A DNA stretch of 64,000 nt from Pyxidicoccus sp. MSG2. Its GTDB lineage: Bacteria > Myxococcota > Myxococcia > Myxococcales > Myxococcaceae. This document shows positions 42,060 through 50,641 of the stretch, one piece after another. The notes beneath the pieces are model-generated. The model saw only the letters and a program-made list of their open reading frames with translations, was not told the DNA's origin and ran no database searches. The position numbers and the translations under genes are program-made. Position 1 is the stretch's first letter; each line of letters opens with the position of its first letter. Location of the stretch: assembly GCF_026626705.1 (NCBI RefSeq), contig NZ_JAPNKC010000001.1:5146001-5210000 (forward strand), written 5' to 3'.

Positions 42060-42429
42060 GCACGAGCTGCGCGCGCGCATCCAGGACATCCCGGACCCGT
42101 GCAGCCTCGCCACCGGCGTGCCGCTGGGCATCGGTGAGATGGGGCTGATTCAGTCCGTGGCGTGCACGGAGGGGAAGGTGACGGTGCGCCTGCACATCAC
42201 CTCGCCCATGTGCATGATGGCCGCGTACTTCATGCGCGAAATCGAGCAGCGCCTCACCGGCCAGGAAGGCGTCGCGTCCGTCCACGTGGAGTTCGACCAG
42301 GAGCTCCAGTGGACGCCCGGGGACATCCAGCCCGAGGCGCGCGAGCGGCTCGCGGCGAAGCGGATCACCATGCTCGGCGGCCGGCTGCTTTCACGCGACG
42401 CGGCGAAGCCCGAGCGCGTAACCGGCTGA
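42052..42429 (+). CDS. DUF59/MIP18 family Fe-S assembly-like protein
   Basis: A 125-residue protein of the MIP18/PaaD-like (DUF59) family: IQDIPDPCS near 10-18, LGIGEMGLIQSV, VTVRLHITSPMCMMAAYF with the conserved Cys, and VHVEFDQELQWTPGDI. Family members help insert iron-sulfur clusters into specific targets. Overlap with the amidohydrolase gene (ATGACTGA) predicts coupled translation and suggests they serve the same pathway, perhaps maturing an oxygenase or the hydrolase itself. Confidence 0.82.
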   Translation: MTEHELRARIQDIPDPCSLATGVPLGIGEMGLIQSVACTEGKVTVRLHITSPMCMMAAYFMREIEQRLTGQEGVASVHVEFDQELQWTPGDIQPEARERLAAKRITMLGGRLLSRDAAKPERVTG

Positions 42430-42552
42430 TTTCAGGCATGTAGGGAATGTGGCGGCGGGAATCGCACAGGGATGACGCAACTCCCCGTGCGATCCTGCGA
42501 CAATTCCTCCACAGGTACACTTCTTCCAACATCTCCTGCCCCCGGAGCCCCC

Positions 42553-43518
42553 ATGAATCCCATTCAGCGCGGCCGTCAACTCATCTCCAATGTCGCCAGT
42601 GGCACCGGGAAGGTGCTCAACAAGGCGCAGGACGCCGTCAGTGACGCCGCCGGGGCGGTGAAGAACACGGTCGTCGCGGGTGGCCGCGCGGTCGGCAACG
42701 CGGTGGACGGCTTCGAGAACACCGTCGCCAAGGGCGCGCAGGCGGTGGGCGGGGTGTTTGGCTTCGGCAACCAGCCGGACCGCGTGCACGACGGCAAGTT
42801 CGTGGGCGCGGGCGGGCAGACCTTCTCTCCCGACACGCCGCTGAGCCAGATTCCGGCCGTCACGCCGCGCAACAACCCCAACCCGACGCAGACCATCCTC
42901 TACGTGAACGGCATCAACACGTCGAAGGATGCGCAGGCCAGCAGCCTGCAGTCCATCGCGGACACCAGCGGGGCGCGCGTCATCGGCATCCACAACGCCA
43001 CCGAGGGCATGGCCGCGGACCTGGCCCAGTGCGTGAAGGACAAGCTGGACAAGGGCCACAACCCCGCCGTGGATACGCTGGCGGACACGCTCTACAACGA
43101 AATCAAGTCGGGCCGGGACGTGCATCTCATGGCGCACAGCCAGGGAGGCCTCATCTCCAGCCGCGCGCTGGGTGACGTCTACAAGCGGCTGCGCATTGAA
43201 GATGGGATGAGCCAGGGCGATGCCCAGAAGATGATGGGCAAGATCAGCGTGGAGACGTTCGGCGCGGCGGCCATGCACTACCCGGACGGCCCCAAGTACG
43301 TGCACTACGTGAACCGCGCGGACCCGGTGCCCAGCCTGTTCGGCCTCGGGCCGGTGGCGGACAAGTGGAACCCCGCGGTGGACGGCGGCAAGGGCTCGAA
43401 GGTGCACCACTTCACCGAGCCGCACCTCAACCCCATCGCCGCGCACGGCTTCGAGTCCGTGTACCTCCAGCACCGCGTGCCGTTCGACCAGGCGCGTGAG
43501 GGCAACTTCGGGCGCTAG
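42553..43518 (+). CDS. lipase-like alpha/beta hydrolase
   Basis: A 321-residue protein with no signal peptide. Residues 1-70 are repetitive, amphipathic and Ala/Gly/Val-rich (NKAQDAVSDAAGAVKNTV), and the alpha/beta hydrolase domain follows (TILYVNGINTS near 114). The nucleophile elbow is HLMAHSQGG with Ser196; Asp257 (VNRADPVPS) and His298 (PIAAHGFESV) complete a plausible triad. This looks like a cytoplasmic lipase effector, as in type VI or contractile injection cargo. GGAG lies five bases before the ATG. The next gene starts three bases after its stop. Confidence 0.78.
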   Translation: MNPIQRGRQLISNVASGTGKVLNKAQDAVSDAAGAVKNTVVAGGRAVGNAVDGFENTVAKGAQAVGGVFGFGNQPDRVHDGKFVGAGGQTFSPDTPLSQIPAVTPRNNPNPTQTILYVNGINTSKDAQASSLQSIADTSGARVIGIHNATEGMAADLAQCVKDKLDKGHNPAVDTLADTLYNEIKSGRDVHLMAHSQGGLISSRALGDVYKRLRIEDGMSQGDAQKMMGKISVETFGAAAMHYPDGPKYVHYVNRADPVPSLFGLGPVADKWNPAVDGGKGSKVHHFTEPHLNPIAAHGFESVYLQHRVPFDQAREGNFGR

Positions 43519-43521
43519 GCC

Positions 43522-44058
43522 ATGGCGACCGCACTGGGCAGTGGCCTCGCAGGCCTGTTGCGGTCCTGGGTCTCCGTCCTGGCCCCGGCCGCACCGGAGA
43601 ACACGCCGCTGACGCGCGAGTCCGCGCGTCGGCTGGTGCAGGGCTTCCTCGGTGAAGAGGGCACTCCGCCGAGCGCCGGCATCAACGAGAAGGGCTTCGG
43701 CGGCATGTCCGCCGGCGGCGCGAGCGTCTACTTCGAGTGGCACGAGGAGTCCCAGTCGCTGGAGTGCAGCGCGCTGGTGTACCGCTTCCGCGAGCCTCCG
43801 AAGCCGGGCGTCATCGACGGCTTCCACGCGGAGGAGCGCGGAGGCACCGACGCCGGTGGCGGCACGGTGGACTACGAGCCGGAGAACCGCGGCCTGTTCC
43901 TCAGCCGCACGTACAAGCTGATGCCCACCGAGCGCGCGTTCGCGAAGGACATGCGCCGGTTGATGAAGACCAGCCTCAAGTGGGGCGACGAGGTGCTGGA
44001 CCGCGTGGCCTCGCGCGTGTTCCACCCCGAGGAGCTTCAGGAGCAGGGCAAGCCGTGA
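43522..44058 (+). CDS. partner of the lipase-like protein (possible chaperone or immunity)
   Basis: A 178-residue soluble protein. The middle is alternating strands (SVYFEWHEESQSLECSALVY, RGLFLSRTYKLMP) flanked by helices, a pattern reminiscent of CesT-type secretion chaperones, and it ends with a helical MRRLMKTSLKWGDEVLDRV. No family is certain. Three bases separate it from the lipase gene, so it is very probably its chaperone or immunity protein. Two hairpins follow before the convergent oxygenase gene. Confidence 0.65.
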   Translation: MATALGSGLAGLLRSWVSVLAPAAPENTPLTRESARRLVQGFLGEEGTPPSAGINEKGFGGMSAGGASVYFEWHEESQSLECSALVYRFREPPKPGVIDGFHAEERGGTDAGGGTVDYEPENRGLFLSRTYKLMPTERAFAKDMRRLMKTSLKWGDEVLDRVASRVFHPEELQEQGKP

Positions 44059-44063
44059 GCAGG

Positions 44064-44088
44064 GCGACGCGGTGTTGAGCCGCGTCGC
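44064..44088 (+). terminator. terminator hairpin after the lipase pair
   Basis: Perfect 9-bp stem GCGACGCGG / CCGCGTCGC with loop TGTTGAG, beginning five bases after the stop and followed by TT. Well placed to end the two-gene lipase operon. Confidence 0.65.
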
Positions 44089-44130
44089 TTCACACGGGTT
44101 TCACGTCGACGAGCATCCGTCGCACTGAGT

Positions 44131-44161
44131 GGGGCGGCACGGTCCTGGACCGCGTCGCCCC
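44131..44161. terminator. hairpin between convergent genes
   Basis: GGGGCG...CGGTCC pairs with GGACCG...CGCCCC around a tiny loop, with one three-base internal mismatch. It lies 19 bases past the stop of the oxygenase gene on the minus strand, so it probably ends that gene. Confidence 0.55.
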
Positions 44162-44179
44162 ACGCGCGTTTCCGGGGAC

Positions 44180-45202
44180 CTACAGCACGCGCCGCACGAG
44201 CTGCGGGAACACCTTGGACACCTTGCCGAGCAGGTAGTCGCCGTAGGTGCCCTGGAAGGCGTGGACACTGGCGCCGTCCCAGCGACGGGCGCGGTCCTCG
44301 TCCACGTCGGCGCTGGCGGCGCGAGGCAGGGGCTTCACCTCGGCGGCGAAGTCCGGGTCGAAGAACAGCGGGAAGGACAGCCGGTCCCTGCCGCTGACGT
44401 TCTTCACGCGGTGAGGCGTGGAGCGGTACCACCCACCCGTCATCCGGTCGAGCATGTCGCCGATGTTGCACACCAGCGTCCCGGGCAGCGGCGGCGCGGA
44501 AATCCAGCCGCGCGGCGTCTTCACCTGCAAGCCCCCGTGGACGTCCTGCGCGAGCAGCGTGAGCAGGCCGTAGTCGGTGTGCTCGCCCACGCCCCAGCGC
44601 TCCTCGCCATCCGCCGGCGCGGGCTCCGCGGGGTAGTGGAAGATGCGGAAGAGCACGGTGGGCTCGGCGGTGTAATGGCGCCGGAAGTAGTCCGCTTCCA
44701 GGCCCAGGCTGAGCGCGATGCCCTCCATCAACGCGTGCGCCGCGCGGGTGACACCGTCCATGTAGTCGAGCGCGGCCTCGCGCAGCTCCGGCACCTCGGC
44801 GGGCCACAGGTTGGCACCGTGCAGCGGCCAGCCGGCCTTCACCCTCGGGTGCTCGCGGCCCAGCTCGGTGCCCAGGTAGAGCCCCTCCTTCCGGTCCGGA
44901 CGTCCGGACGTCAGCTCTCCTCCGAGCGGGAACCAGCCCCGCCACGCGGCCCCGCCGCGCTCCATGGAGAGCGCCTGCTTCGCCGCTTCGGGGAGGGCGA
45001 AGAAGCGGTGGCTCTGGCGCTCCAGCCGCGTGAGGACGCTGTCGGAGACGCCGTGGCCGGTGACGTAGAAGAAGCCGCTGTCGCGACAGGCCAGCTCGAT
45101 TTCGCGCGCCACGCTCGCACGCTCGGCGGTGCGGGTGGCATCGAACAGGGACGCCATGTCGATGACGGGCAGGCCGCCGGGTGCGGACTCGTTTCCAACC
45201 AT
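44180..45202 (-). CDS. 2-oxoglutarate/Fe(II) oxygenase, isopenicillin-N-synthase type
   Basis: A 340-residue oxygenase. The N-terminal DIOX_N part (LPVIDMASLF, DSGFFYVTGHGV) precedes a jelly roll with iron ligands His208, Asp210 (GEHTDYGLLTLL) and His264 (STPHRV), and the 2-oxoglutarate pair Arg274 and Ser276 (RLSFPLFF). All are intact. Enzymes of this type hydroxylate or desaturate small molecules; the substrate is unknown. It is divergent from an MFS gene with 47 bp between starts, so shared control, and export or import of its substrate, is possible. Confidence 0.9.
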   Translation of the reverse strand: MVGNESAPGGLPVIDMASLFDATRTAERASVAREIELACRDSGFFYVTGHGVSDSVLTRLERQSHRFFALPEAAKQALSMERGGAAWRGWFPLGGELTSGRPDRKEGLYLGTELGREHPRVKAGWPLHGANLWPAEVPELREAALDYMDGVTRAAHALMEGIALSLGLEADYFRRHYTAEPTVLFRIFHYPAEPAPADGEERWGVGEHTDYGLLTLLAQDVHGGLQVKTPRGWISAPPLPGTLVCNIGDMLDRMTGGWYRSTPHRVKNVSGRDRLSFPLFFDPDFAAEVKPLPRAASADVDEDRARRWDGASVHAFQGTYGDYLLGKVSKVFPQLVRRVL

Positions 45203-45249
45203 GATGCGAGCCTACACGGGCCTGGACCCCAGGGGAGGCCGGCGCCAGA

Positions 45250-46476
45250 GTGCGCCGCGCCTTCATGCAGACTCCATCACCTTCGGACTCCTCCCACGCC
45301 GCCCTCAGCCCCGGACTGGTGTGGTTCATGGCCGCCGCGTCGGGCGCCACCGCAGCGAACCTCTATTACAACCAGCCGCTGCTCGGAGACATCGGCCGCG
45401 AGCTGGGCGCCTCGGGCAGTGCGCTCGGGCTGGTGCCCACGCTGACGCAGGTGGGCTACGCGGCGGGGATGCTGTTCATCGTCCCGCTCGGGGACAGCCT
45501 GGAGCGGCGGCGGGTCATCGTCACCATGTCCGCGCTGGTGACGCTCGCGCTGGTGGGCGCGGCGCTGGCACCCACCCTGCCCCTGCTGGTGTTCGCGAGC
45601 TTCGCGGTGGGGGCCACCACTGTCATCCCGCAGCTGCTGATCCCCTTCGCCGCGCACCTGGCACCGGCGGCCCAGCGTGGGCACGTGGTGGGCACGGTGA
45701 TGAGCGGATTGCTCATCGGCATCCTCCTGTCGCGCACGGCGGCGGGCTTCGTGGGCACGCACCTGGGGTGGCGGGCCATGTTCTGGATTGCGGCGGGGCT
45801 GATGCTCGCACTGGGCGGAGTGCTGCGCTTCGTCCTGCCGGCGCAGCCGCCCATGGCGGAGATGCCGTACCTCGCGCTGCTGCGCTCTCTGGGACACCTG
45901 ACGCGCACCGAGCCCGTGCTGCGGCTGCACTCACTGCTGGGCGCGCTCACCTTCGGCGCGTTCAGCGTCTTCTGGTCCACGCTCGCGCTCTATCTCCAGA
46001 GCCTGCCGGAGCACTACGGGCCGCAGGTGGCGGGCCTCTTCGGCGCGGTGGGCGTGGCGGGCGCGCTGGCCGCGCCGCTGGTGGGGCGCTACGCGGACGC
46101 GCGGGGGGACCGGCGCATCAACGCGTTGGGCATCGCGGTACTGCTCCTGTCCTTCGTGTTGATGTGGCCGCTGGGGCGGTGGCTGTGGGGGATGGCGCTG
46201 GGCGTGGTGCTGCTGGACCTGGGCACGCAGGCGAACCAGATCTCCAACCAGACGCGCGTGTACTCGCTGAGGCCCGAGGCGCGCAGCCGGCTCAACACCG
46301 TCTACATGGTGACGTACTTCGCGGGCGGCGCGGGAGGCTCGTGGCTGGGCACCACGGCGTGGACACATGGAGGCTGGACGGGCGTGTGCGCCGCGGGCGC
46401 CGCGCTGTGTGTCATCGCGCTGCTGTCGTTGTGGCGCGGCTCATCGCGCCTGTCACCGGACGCGGCGCGGAGCTGA
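45250..46476 (+). CDS. MFS transporter, 12-helix
   Basis: A 408-residue transporter with 12 predicted helices. Markers are NLYYNQPLLGDIGRELG after helix 1 (typical of a family of putative efflux/YfcJ-like MFS), VPLGDSLERRRVIV as motif A, and GVVLLDLGTQANQISNQTRVY in the second half. The start could be GTG 45250 or ATG 45265; neither has a strong site. Its 3' end overlaps the convergent GNAT gene by 24 bases. The substrate is unknown. Confidence 0.88.
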   Translation: MRRAFMQTPSPSDSSHAALSPGLVWFMAAASGATAANLYYNQPLLGDIGRELGASGSALGLVPTLTQVGYAAGMLFIVPLGDSLERRRVIVTMSALVTLALVGAALAPTLPLLVFASFAVGATTVIPQLLIPFAAHLAPAAQRGHVVGTVMSGLLIGILLSRTAAGFVGTHLGWRAMFWIAAGLMLALGGVLRFVLPAQPPMAEMPYLALLRSLGHLTRTEPVLRLHSLLGALTFGAFSVFWSTLALYLQSLPEHYGPQVAGLFGAVGVAGALAAPLVGRYADARGDRRINALGIAVLLLSFVLMWPLGRWLWGMALGVVLLDLGTQANQISNQTRVYSLRPEARSRLNTVYMVTYFAGGAGGSWLGTTAWTHGGWTGVCAAGAALCVIALLSLWRGSSRLSPDAARS

Positions 46477-47037
46477 GCGCCAGTCCTCGCGGCAGATGGC
46501 CCAGCGCTCGTGGTCCCTCCAGCGGCCGGCGACCTTGAGGTAGCGGGGTGAGAATCCCTCCAGCCTGAAGCCAGCCCGCTCTGCCAGCGCCTTCGACGCG
46601 GCATTGTCGGGCTGGATGTTGGCTTCCACGCGGTGGAGCTTCAGCGTGCGGAAGGTGTACGCGAGGACGAGCTGTAACGACTCAGACATGAGCCCGCGTC
46701 CCTGGAAGCCGTGGACGGCCCAGTAACCCAGGTAGGAATTCTGGAAGCCGCCCCGGAATATCTGACTCAGATTGAAGGCGCCGATGAAGTGTCCGGACTC
46801 GCGCTCACAGGCGAGGAGGGCTTCGAAGTCGTCCCGCTCGTTGCGCTGGAGATACGCCTCGAACGCCTCGCGAGTGGTGGGCGGCGCCACCCAGGGCCGG
46901 TGGAAGGCGCGGCTCGTACGGGTTGCCGCGAGGAAGGCCTCGCGGTCTTCCGCGTGAGGCGCCCGCAGCACGACTCGAGGACCCTTGATGAGAATGCGCC
47001 GTTCGCCGCGCGTCGCCGTCTGACGCCTTGTTGCCAT
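46453..47037 (-). CDS. RimJ/RimL-type GNAT acetyltransferase
   Basis: A 194-residue acetyltransferase of the ribosomal-protein/alanine N-acetyltransferase type. ATG 47037 has GGAGG eight bases upstream. Motifs: VLRAPHAEDREAFL near the start, HFIGAFNLSQIFRG, the acetyl-CoA segment GYWAVHGFQGRGLMSE and the end HRVEANIQPDNAASKALAERAGF with FRLEG, all as in RimJ. Likely N-terminal or small-molecule acetylation. Confidence 0.9.
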   Translation of the reverse strand: MATRRQTATRGERRILIKGPRVVLRAPHAEDREAFLAATRTSRAFHRPWVAPPTTREAFEAYLQRNERDDFEALLACERESGHFIGAFNLSQIFRGGFQNSYLGYWAVHGFQGRGLMSESLQLVLAYTFRTLKLHRVEANIQPDNAASKALAERAGFRLEGFSPRYLKVAGRWRDHERWAICREDWRSAPRRVR

Positions 47038-47142
47038 CCGTGCTGCCTCCGTGGAGACAGCCCATACTACCCGCCTACGTCGCACACATTGGACAACGCG
47101 TGCGCACGGTCTGGCGCATCGTGAAGGCTGGCGTCGCGTGGC

Positions 47143-48096
47143 CTACTTCTTCCCCACGGTCAGCACCAGCTTCCCGCGCCCGTGCCCCGAGTCGAGGATG
47201 CGGTGCGCGTCGCCGACCTTCTCCAGCGGCAGCACGCGCTCCACCAGCGGCTTCATCTGCTTGCGCTCGAGGAGGACGGACATTTCCTCCAGGCGGCGCC
47301 GCTCTCGGGTGAGGAAGACACCGTGCAGCGTGAGGTTGCGCGGATAGAAGGCGGACACGTCTCCATTGAACCCAAGGATGGTCGCGAGCCGCCCACCCGG
47401 CCGCGTCGCCGGAAGGCTGGGAATCATGTTCTTGCCCGCGGTGTCGAACACCGCATCCACGCCCTGCCCACCCGTCTCGCGCAGCGCAATCTGCGCCGGG
47501 TCCTCGCTCCGGTAGTTGATGACCACGTCCGCGCCGAGCTTGCGCAGCGTCTCCAGGTTGTCCGGACCGGAGGTGGCCAGCACGCGAGCCCCCAGCGCCT
47601 TCGCAATCTGCACCGCGAACGAGCCCACGCCGCCCGCACCACCGTGGATGAGCACCGTCTCCCCGACGCGAAGCTGCATCCGCCGCACCAGCGCATCCCA
47701 CGCGGTGCCTCCGGCCAGCGGGACGGCGGCGGCCTCCTCATGCGAGAGGCTCGGCGGCTTCTTCGCGATGATGCTCGCGGGAACGAGGTTGAACTCCGCG
47801 TAGGTGCCATGCGGGTTGCCGAAGATTTCCGGCGTGTAGAAGACCTCGTCGCCGGGCTTGAAGTCGGTGACGCCCGGGCCCACCTGCTCGACGACGCCCG
47901 ACGCGTCGTAGCCGATGACGGAGGGGAGCTGGATGCCCGCCCACGTCCCGTCCTGGCGCAGCTTCGCGTCCACGGGATTCGTGCCGGAGACGATGACCCG
48001 GACGAGCACCTGTCCGGGGCCAGGCGTGGGCATCGGAACATCGCGAACTTCGAACAGCTCGGGCCCGCCGAAGCGGGGAAGGACCATGGCTCGCAT
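47143..48096 (-). CDS. zinc-less medium-chain dehydrogenase, quinone-oxidoreductase type
   Basis: A 317-residue NADPH-dependent reductase. The N-terminal GroES-like domain (GTNPVDAKLRQDG, GYDASGVVEQVGPGV) precedes the Rossmann domain with VLIHGGAGGVGSFAVQIAKALGA. Zinc ligands are absent, as in QOR/zeta-crystallin and enoyl reductases. I use ATG 48096 (MRAMVLPRFGG); an earlier ATG at 48132 adds 12 residues. The eight-palindrome array lies immediately upstream. Confidence 0.9.
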   Translation of the reverse strand: MRAMVLPRFGGPELFEVRDVPMPTPGPGQVLVRVIVSGTNPVDAKLRQDGTWAGIQLPSVIGYDASGVVEQVGPGVTDFKPGDEVFYTPEIFGNPHGTYAEFNLVPASIIAKKPPSLSHEEAAAVPLAGGTAWDALVRRMQLRVGETVLIHGGAGGVGSFAVQIAKALGARVLATSGPDNLETLRKLGADVVINYRSEDPAQIALRETGGQGVDAVFDTAGKNMIPSLPATRPGGRLATILGFNGDVSAFYPRNLTLHGVFLTRERRRLEEMSVLLERKQMKPLVERVLPLEKVGDAHRILDSGHGRGKLVLTVGKK

Positions 48097-48173
48097 GGGC
48101 GCGGGATTAACCGGGTACACCGGAACGGGCAATGCCGCGTCAGGCCAACCGTCCAGGGTCCGACGGCTCAGCC

Positions 48174-48541
48174 GTGGAAGGAACGTTCATTCCACCTCGG
48201 TCAGCCTCCGGGGCGAGCCGAGCGTGGAAGGAACGTTCGTTCCACTTCAGCACCTCGCCCGGAGCGAGCCGGACGTGGAAGGAACGTTCGTTCCACCTCA
48301 CCCCTCGCCCGGAGCGAGCCGGACGTGGAAGGAACGTTCGTTCCACCTCACTCCTCGTCCGGAGAGCCGGGCGCGAACGGAACGTTCGTTCCACCTCCCC
48401 CTCGCCCGGGGCGAGCCGGGCGCGGAAGGAACGTTCGTTCCACCTCACTCCTCGCCCGGAGAGCCGGGCGCGAACGGAACGTTCGTTCCACCTCCCCCCT
48501 CGCCCGGGGCGAGCCGGGCGCGGAAGGAACGTTCGTTCCAC
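48174..48541. repeat. array of eight palindromes at about 50-bp spacing
   Basis: Eight copies of a 22-bp imperfect dyad containing GGAACGTTCGTTCC begin at 48174, 48224, 48275, 48325, 48373, 48422, 48470 and 48520 (spacing 48-51). The first copy has CATTCC for CGTTCC. Spacers are also repetitive (CTCGCCCGGAGCGAGCCGG type) and can fold as CTCGC/GCGAG hairpins. The array fills most of the 518-bp gap between the biotin-carboxylase stop and the oxidoreductase start, both leftward. It could be a regulator-binding array, a structured RNA, or a dispersed intergenic repeat. Open frames through it on both strands are products of the repeats, not genes. Confidence 0.9.
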
Positions 48542-48614
48542 GTCAGCCAGCCTCCGGGGGACTGAGGACGACCTGCTCCTTCCGCATTTCTCCCCCGGGC
48601 GAGACCGGATGGAA

Positions 48615-50627
48615 TCAGCTCGCCCCGGGCTGCGGCTTCGCCTCTGGCGTCAGCACCACCAGGAGCTGCCGCGCGGCGACCTGGCTGCCCACGGTGACGT
48701 TCACTGCCTCCACCGTGCCCGCCACGTCCGCGACAACCTGGAACTCCATCTTCATGGCCTCCAGCACGGCGAGGACCTGTCCCGCCTTCACGGCCGCACC
48801 TGCCTGTGCATCCACGCGCAGGATGCGCCCGTCCATCGGCGCCACGAGCCGGCCACTCCCCGCGCCCTCCGACTTCGACGGCGGGCGGAACGTCACGTCG
48901 GACACGGCATGCGCACCGTGCCCCAGGTCCAGCCAGAGCGTGTCCCCAGCCCGCGTGTAACGCGCACGCCCGCGTGCGCCAGAGACGGCGTAGTCCAGCA
49001 CCCCCTCCGCCATCCCGAGGACCGCGAGGTCGAACGTGTCACTGCCCACCGCGACCTCGTACCGCTCCTGGGCCACCGGTCGCACCGTGACGTGCTCCTC
49101 ACGCTCCCGACTCGCGAGCTTCAGCCTCACCGGATGCGAGGTCTGCGTCGTGCTCCAGTTCACCAGCGACGCGTCCAACCCGGCCTCACGCGCAAGCGTC
49201 AGCGCCTCCGCATGGAACAGCGCCGCGCCCGCCAGGGCCAGCTCCTTCGCATGCGTCCGATACAGCGCCTCCAGCGTCACGGCCTCCGCATATTTCGGGA
49301 TGAAGCCCGTGTCGTACTCGCCCGAGCTGAACGCCACATGCCCGAGCACCCACAGCAGCAGGCTCTTGTTCGTCGTCACACCGAACACGGTCAGCTCATG
49401 CAGCGCCTCCACGAGCCGCCGTCGCGCCGTCTCGCGGTCCGGCCCGTGCGCAATCACCTTCGCCTGCATCGAGTCATAGAAGGGCGGGATGTCCTGCCCC
49501 TCGCGCACGCCGTAGTCGATGCGCACTCCCTCGCGCGCCGGCAGCCTCCACGCCAGCAGCCGCCCCGTCTGCGGCGCGTAGTTGTTCGCCGGGTCTTCCG
49601 CGCAGAGGCGGACCTCGATGGCGTGCCCCGACCACGACACCTGCTCCTGCGTCAGGGGCAGCCGCTCACCCGCCGCGACGCGGAGCTGCCACTCCACCAG
49701 GTCCAGCCCGGTAATCGCCTCCGTCACCGGGTGCTCCACCTGGAGGCGGGTGTTCATCTCCATGAAGTAGAACTCGCCACTCGGCGCGAGCAGGAACTCG
49801 ATGGTCCCCGCGCCCCGGTAGCTGATGGCCCGCGCCGCCGCCACGGCGACTCCACCCATGCGCGCGCGCAGCTCGGGGCTCACCGCGGGGGACGGGCTCT
49901 CCTCCACAATCTTCTGGTGCCGGCGCTGCACCGAGCAGTCGCGCTCGCCCAGGTGCACCACGTTGCCGTGCTCGTCCGCGAAGACCTGCAGCTCCACGTG
50001 GCGTGCGCCGATAACGGCCTTCTCCAGGATGAGCTCTCCGCTCCCGAAGGCATTCGTCGCCTCCGAGCGCGCCGAGCGCAGCGCGTCCCGAAGTTTCGCC
50101 GCCTCGTGCACGAGCCGCATGCCGCGCCCGCCGCCACCGGCCGCCGCCTTGACCATCAGCGGGAAGCCGATGCGCTCTCCCTCCTTCGCCAGCGCCTCGT
50201 CATCCGCATCGGTGGCCTCGTAGCCGGGAATGCAGGGCACGCCGGCCGCGAGCATCCGCAGCTTCGCCTGCCGCTTGTTCCCCATCAGCGAGATGGCCTC
50301 GGCCCCCGGACCGATGAACGTCACCTCCGCGTCCCGACACGCGCGAGCGAACTCCGCGTTCTCCGAGAGGAAGCCATAGCCCGGGTGAATCGCATCCGCG
50401 CCCGACGCCTTCGCCGCCGCGATGAGCTTCTCGATGACGAGGTACGACTCCTTCGCGGGAGACGGGCCGATGGGCACCGCCTCATCCGCCGCGAGCACGT
50501 GTGGCGCCGCGCGGTCCGCCTCGGAGAACACCGCGACGGTGCGGTAGCCCAGCCGCTTGCAGGTCCGAATCACCCGGACGGCAATCTCGCCCCGGTTGGC
50601 GACGAGCACCTTCTTGAATCGCTCCAT
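48615..50627 (-). CDS. acyl-CoA carboxylase biotin-carboxylase/BCCP subunit
   Basis: A 670-residue alpha subunit that carboxylates biotin with ATP and bicarbonate. Order: biotin-carboxylase N-domain (FKKVLVANRGEIAVRVIRT), ATP-grasp (VKAAAGGGGRGMRLV, EKAVIGARHVELQVFAD, MNTRLQVEHPVTE), and a C-terminal biotinyl domain with the attachment Lys in LEAMKMEFQ. Such fused subunits serve methylcrotonyl-, geranyl- and propionyl-CoA carboxylases. ATG 50627 follows 14 bp after the beta-subunit stop; a GTG at 50645 overlapping that stop is an alternative. It is the third gene of the Atu-like operon. Confidence 0.93.
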   Translation of the reverse strand: MERFKKVLVANRGEIAVRVIRTCKRLGYRTVAVFSEADRAAPHVLAADEAVPIGPSPAKESYLVIEKLIAAAKASGADAIHPGYGFLSENAEFARACRDAEVTFIGPGAEAISLMGNKRQAKLRMLAAGVPCIPGYEATDADDEALAKEGERIGFPLMVKAAAGGGGRGMRLVHEAAKLRDALRSARSEATNAFGSGELILEKAVIGARHVELQVFADEHGNVVHLGERDCSVQRRHQKIVEESPSPAVSPELRARMGGVAVAAARAISYRGAGTIEFLLAPSGEFYFMEMNTRLQVEHPVTEAITGLDLVEWQLRVAAGERLPLTQEQVSWSGHAIEVRLCAEDPANNYAPQTGRLLAWRLPAREGVRIDYGVREGQDIPPFYDSMQAKVIAHGPDRETARRRLVEALHELTVFGVTTNKSLLLWVLGHVAFSSGEYDTGFIPKYAEAVTLEALYRTHAKELALAGAALFHAEALTLAREAGLDASLVNWSTTQTSHPVRLKLASREREEHVTVRPVAQERYEVAVGSDTFDLAVLGMAEGVLDYAVSGARGRARYTRAGDTLWLDLGHGAHAVSDVTFRPPSKSEGAGSGRLVAPMDGRILRVDAQAGAAVKAGQVLAVLEAMKMEFQVVADVAGTVEAVNVTVGSQVAARQLLVVLTPEAKPQPGAS

Positions 50628-50641
50628 GCGGTCCGTCCCTC

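Noticed and set aside
48140..48541. 133-codon repetitive open frame, and its plus-strand counterparts
   Set aside because: Exists only because the roughly 50-bp repeats contain no stop codons; no ribosome site and a sequence dictated by the palindromes.
48174..48541. CRISPR array
   Set aside because: Repeat spacing is regular, but the spacers are themselves near-identical and no cas gene is near.
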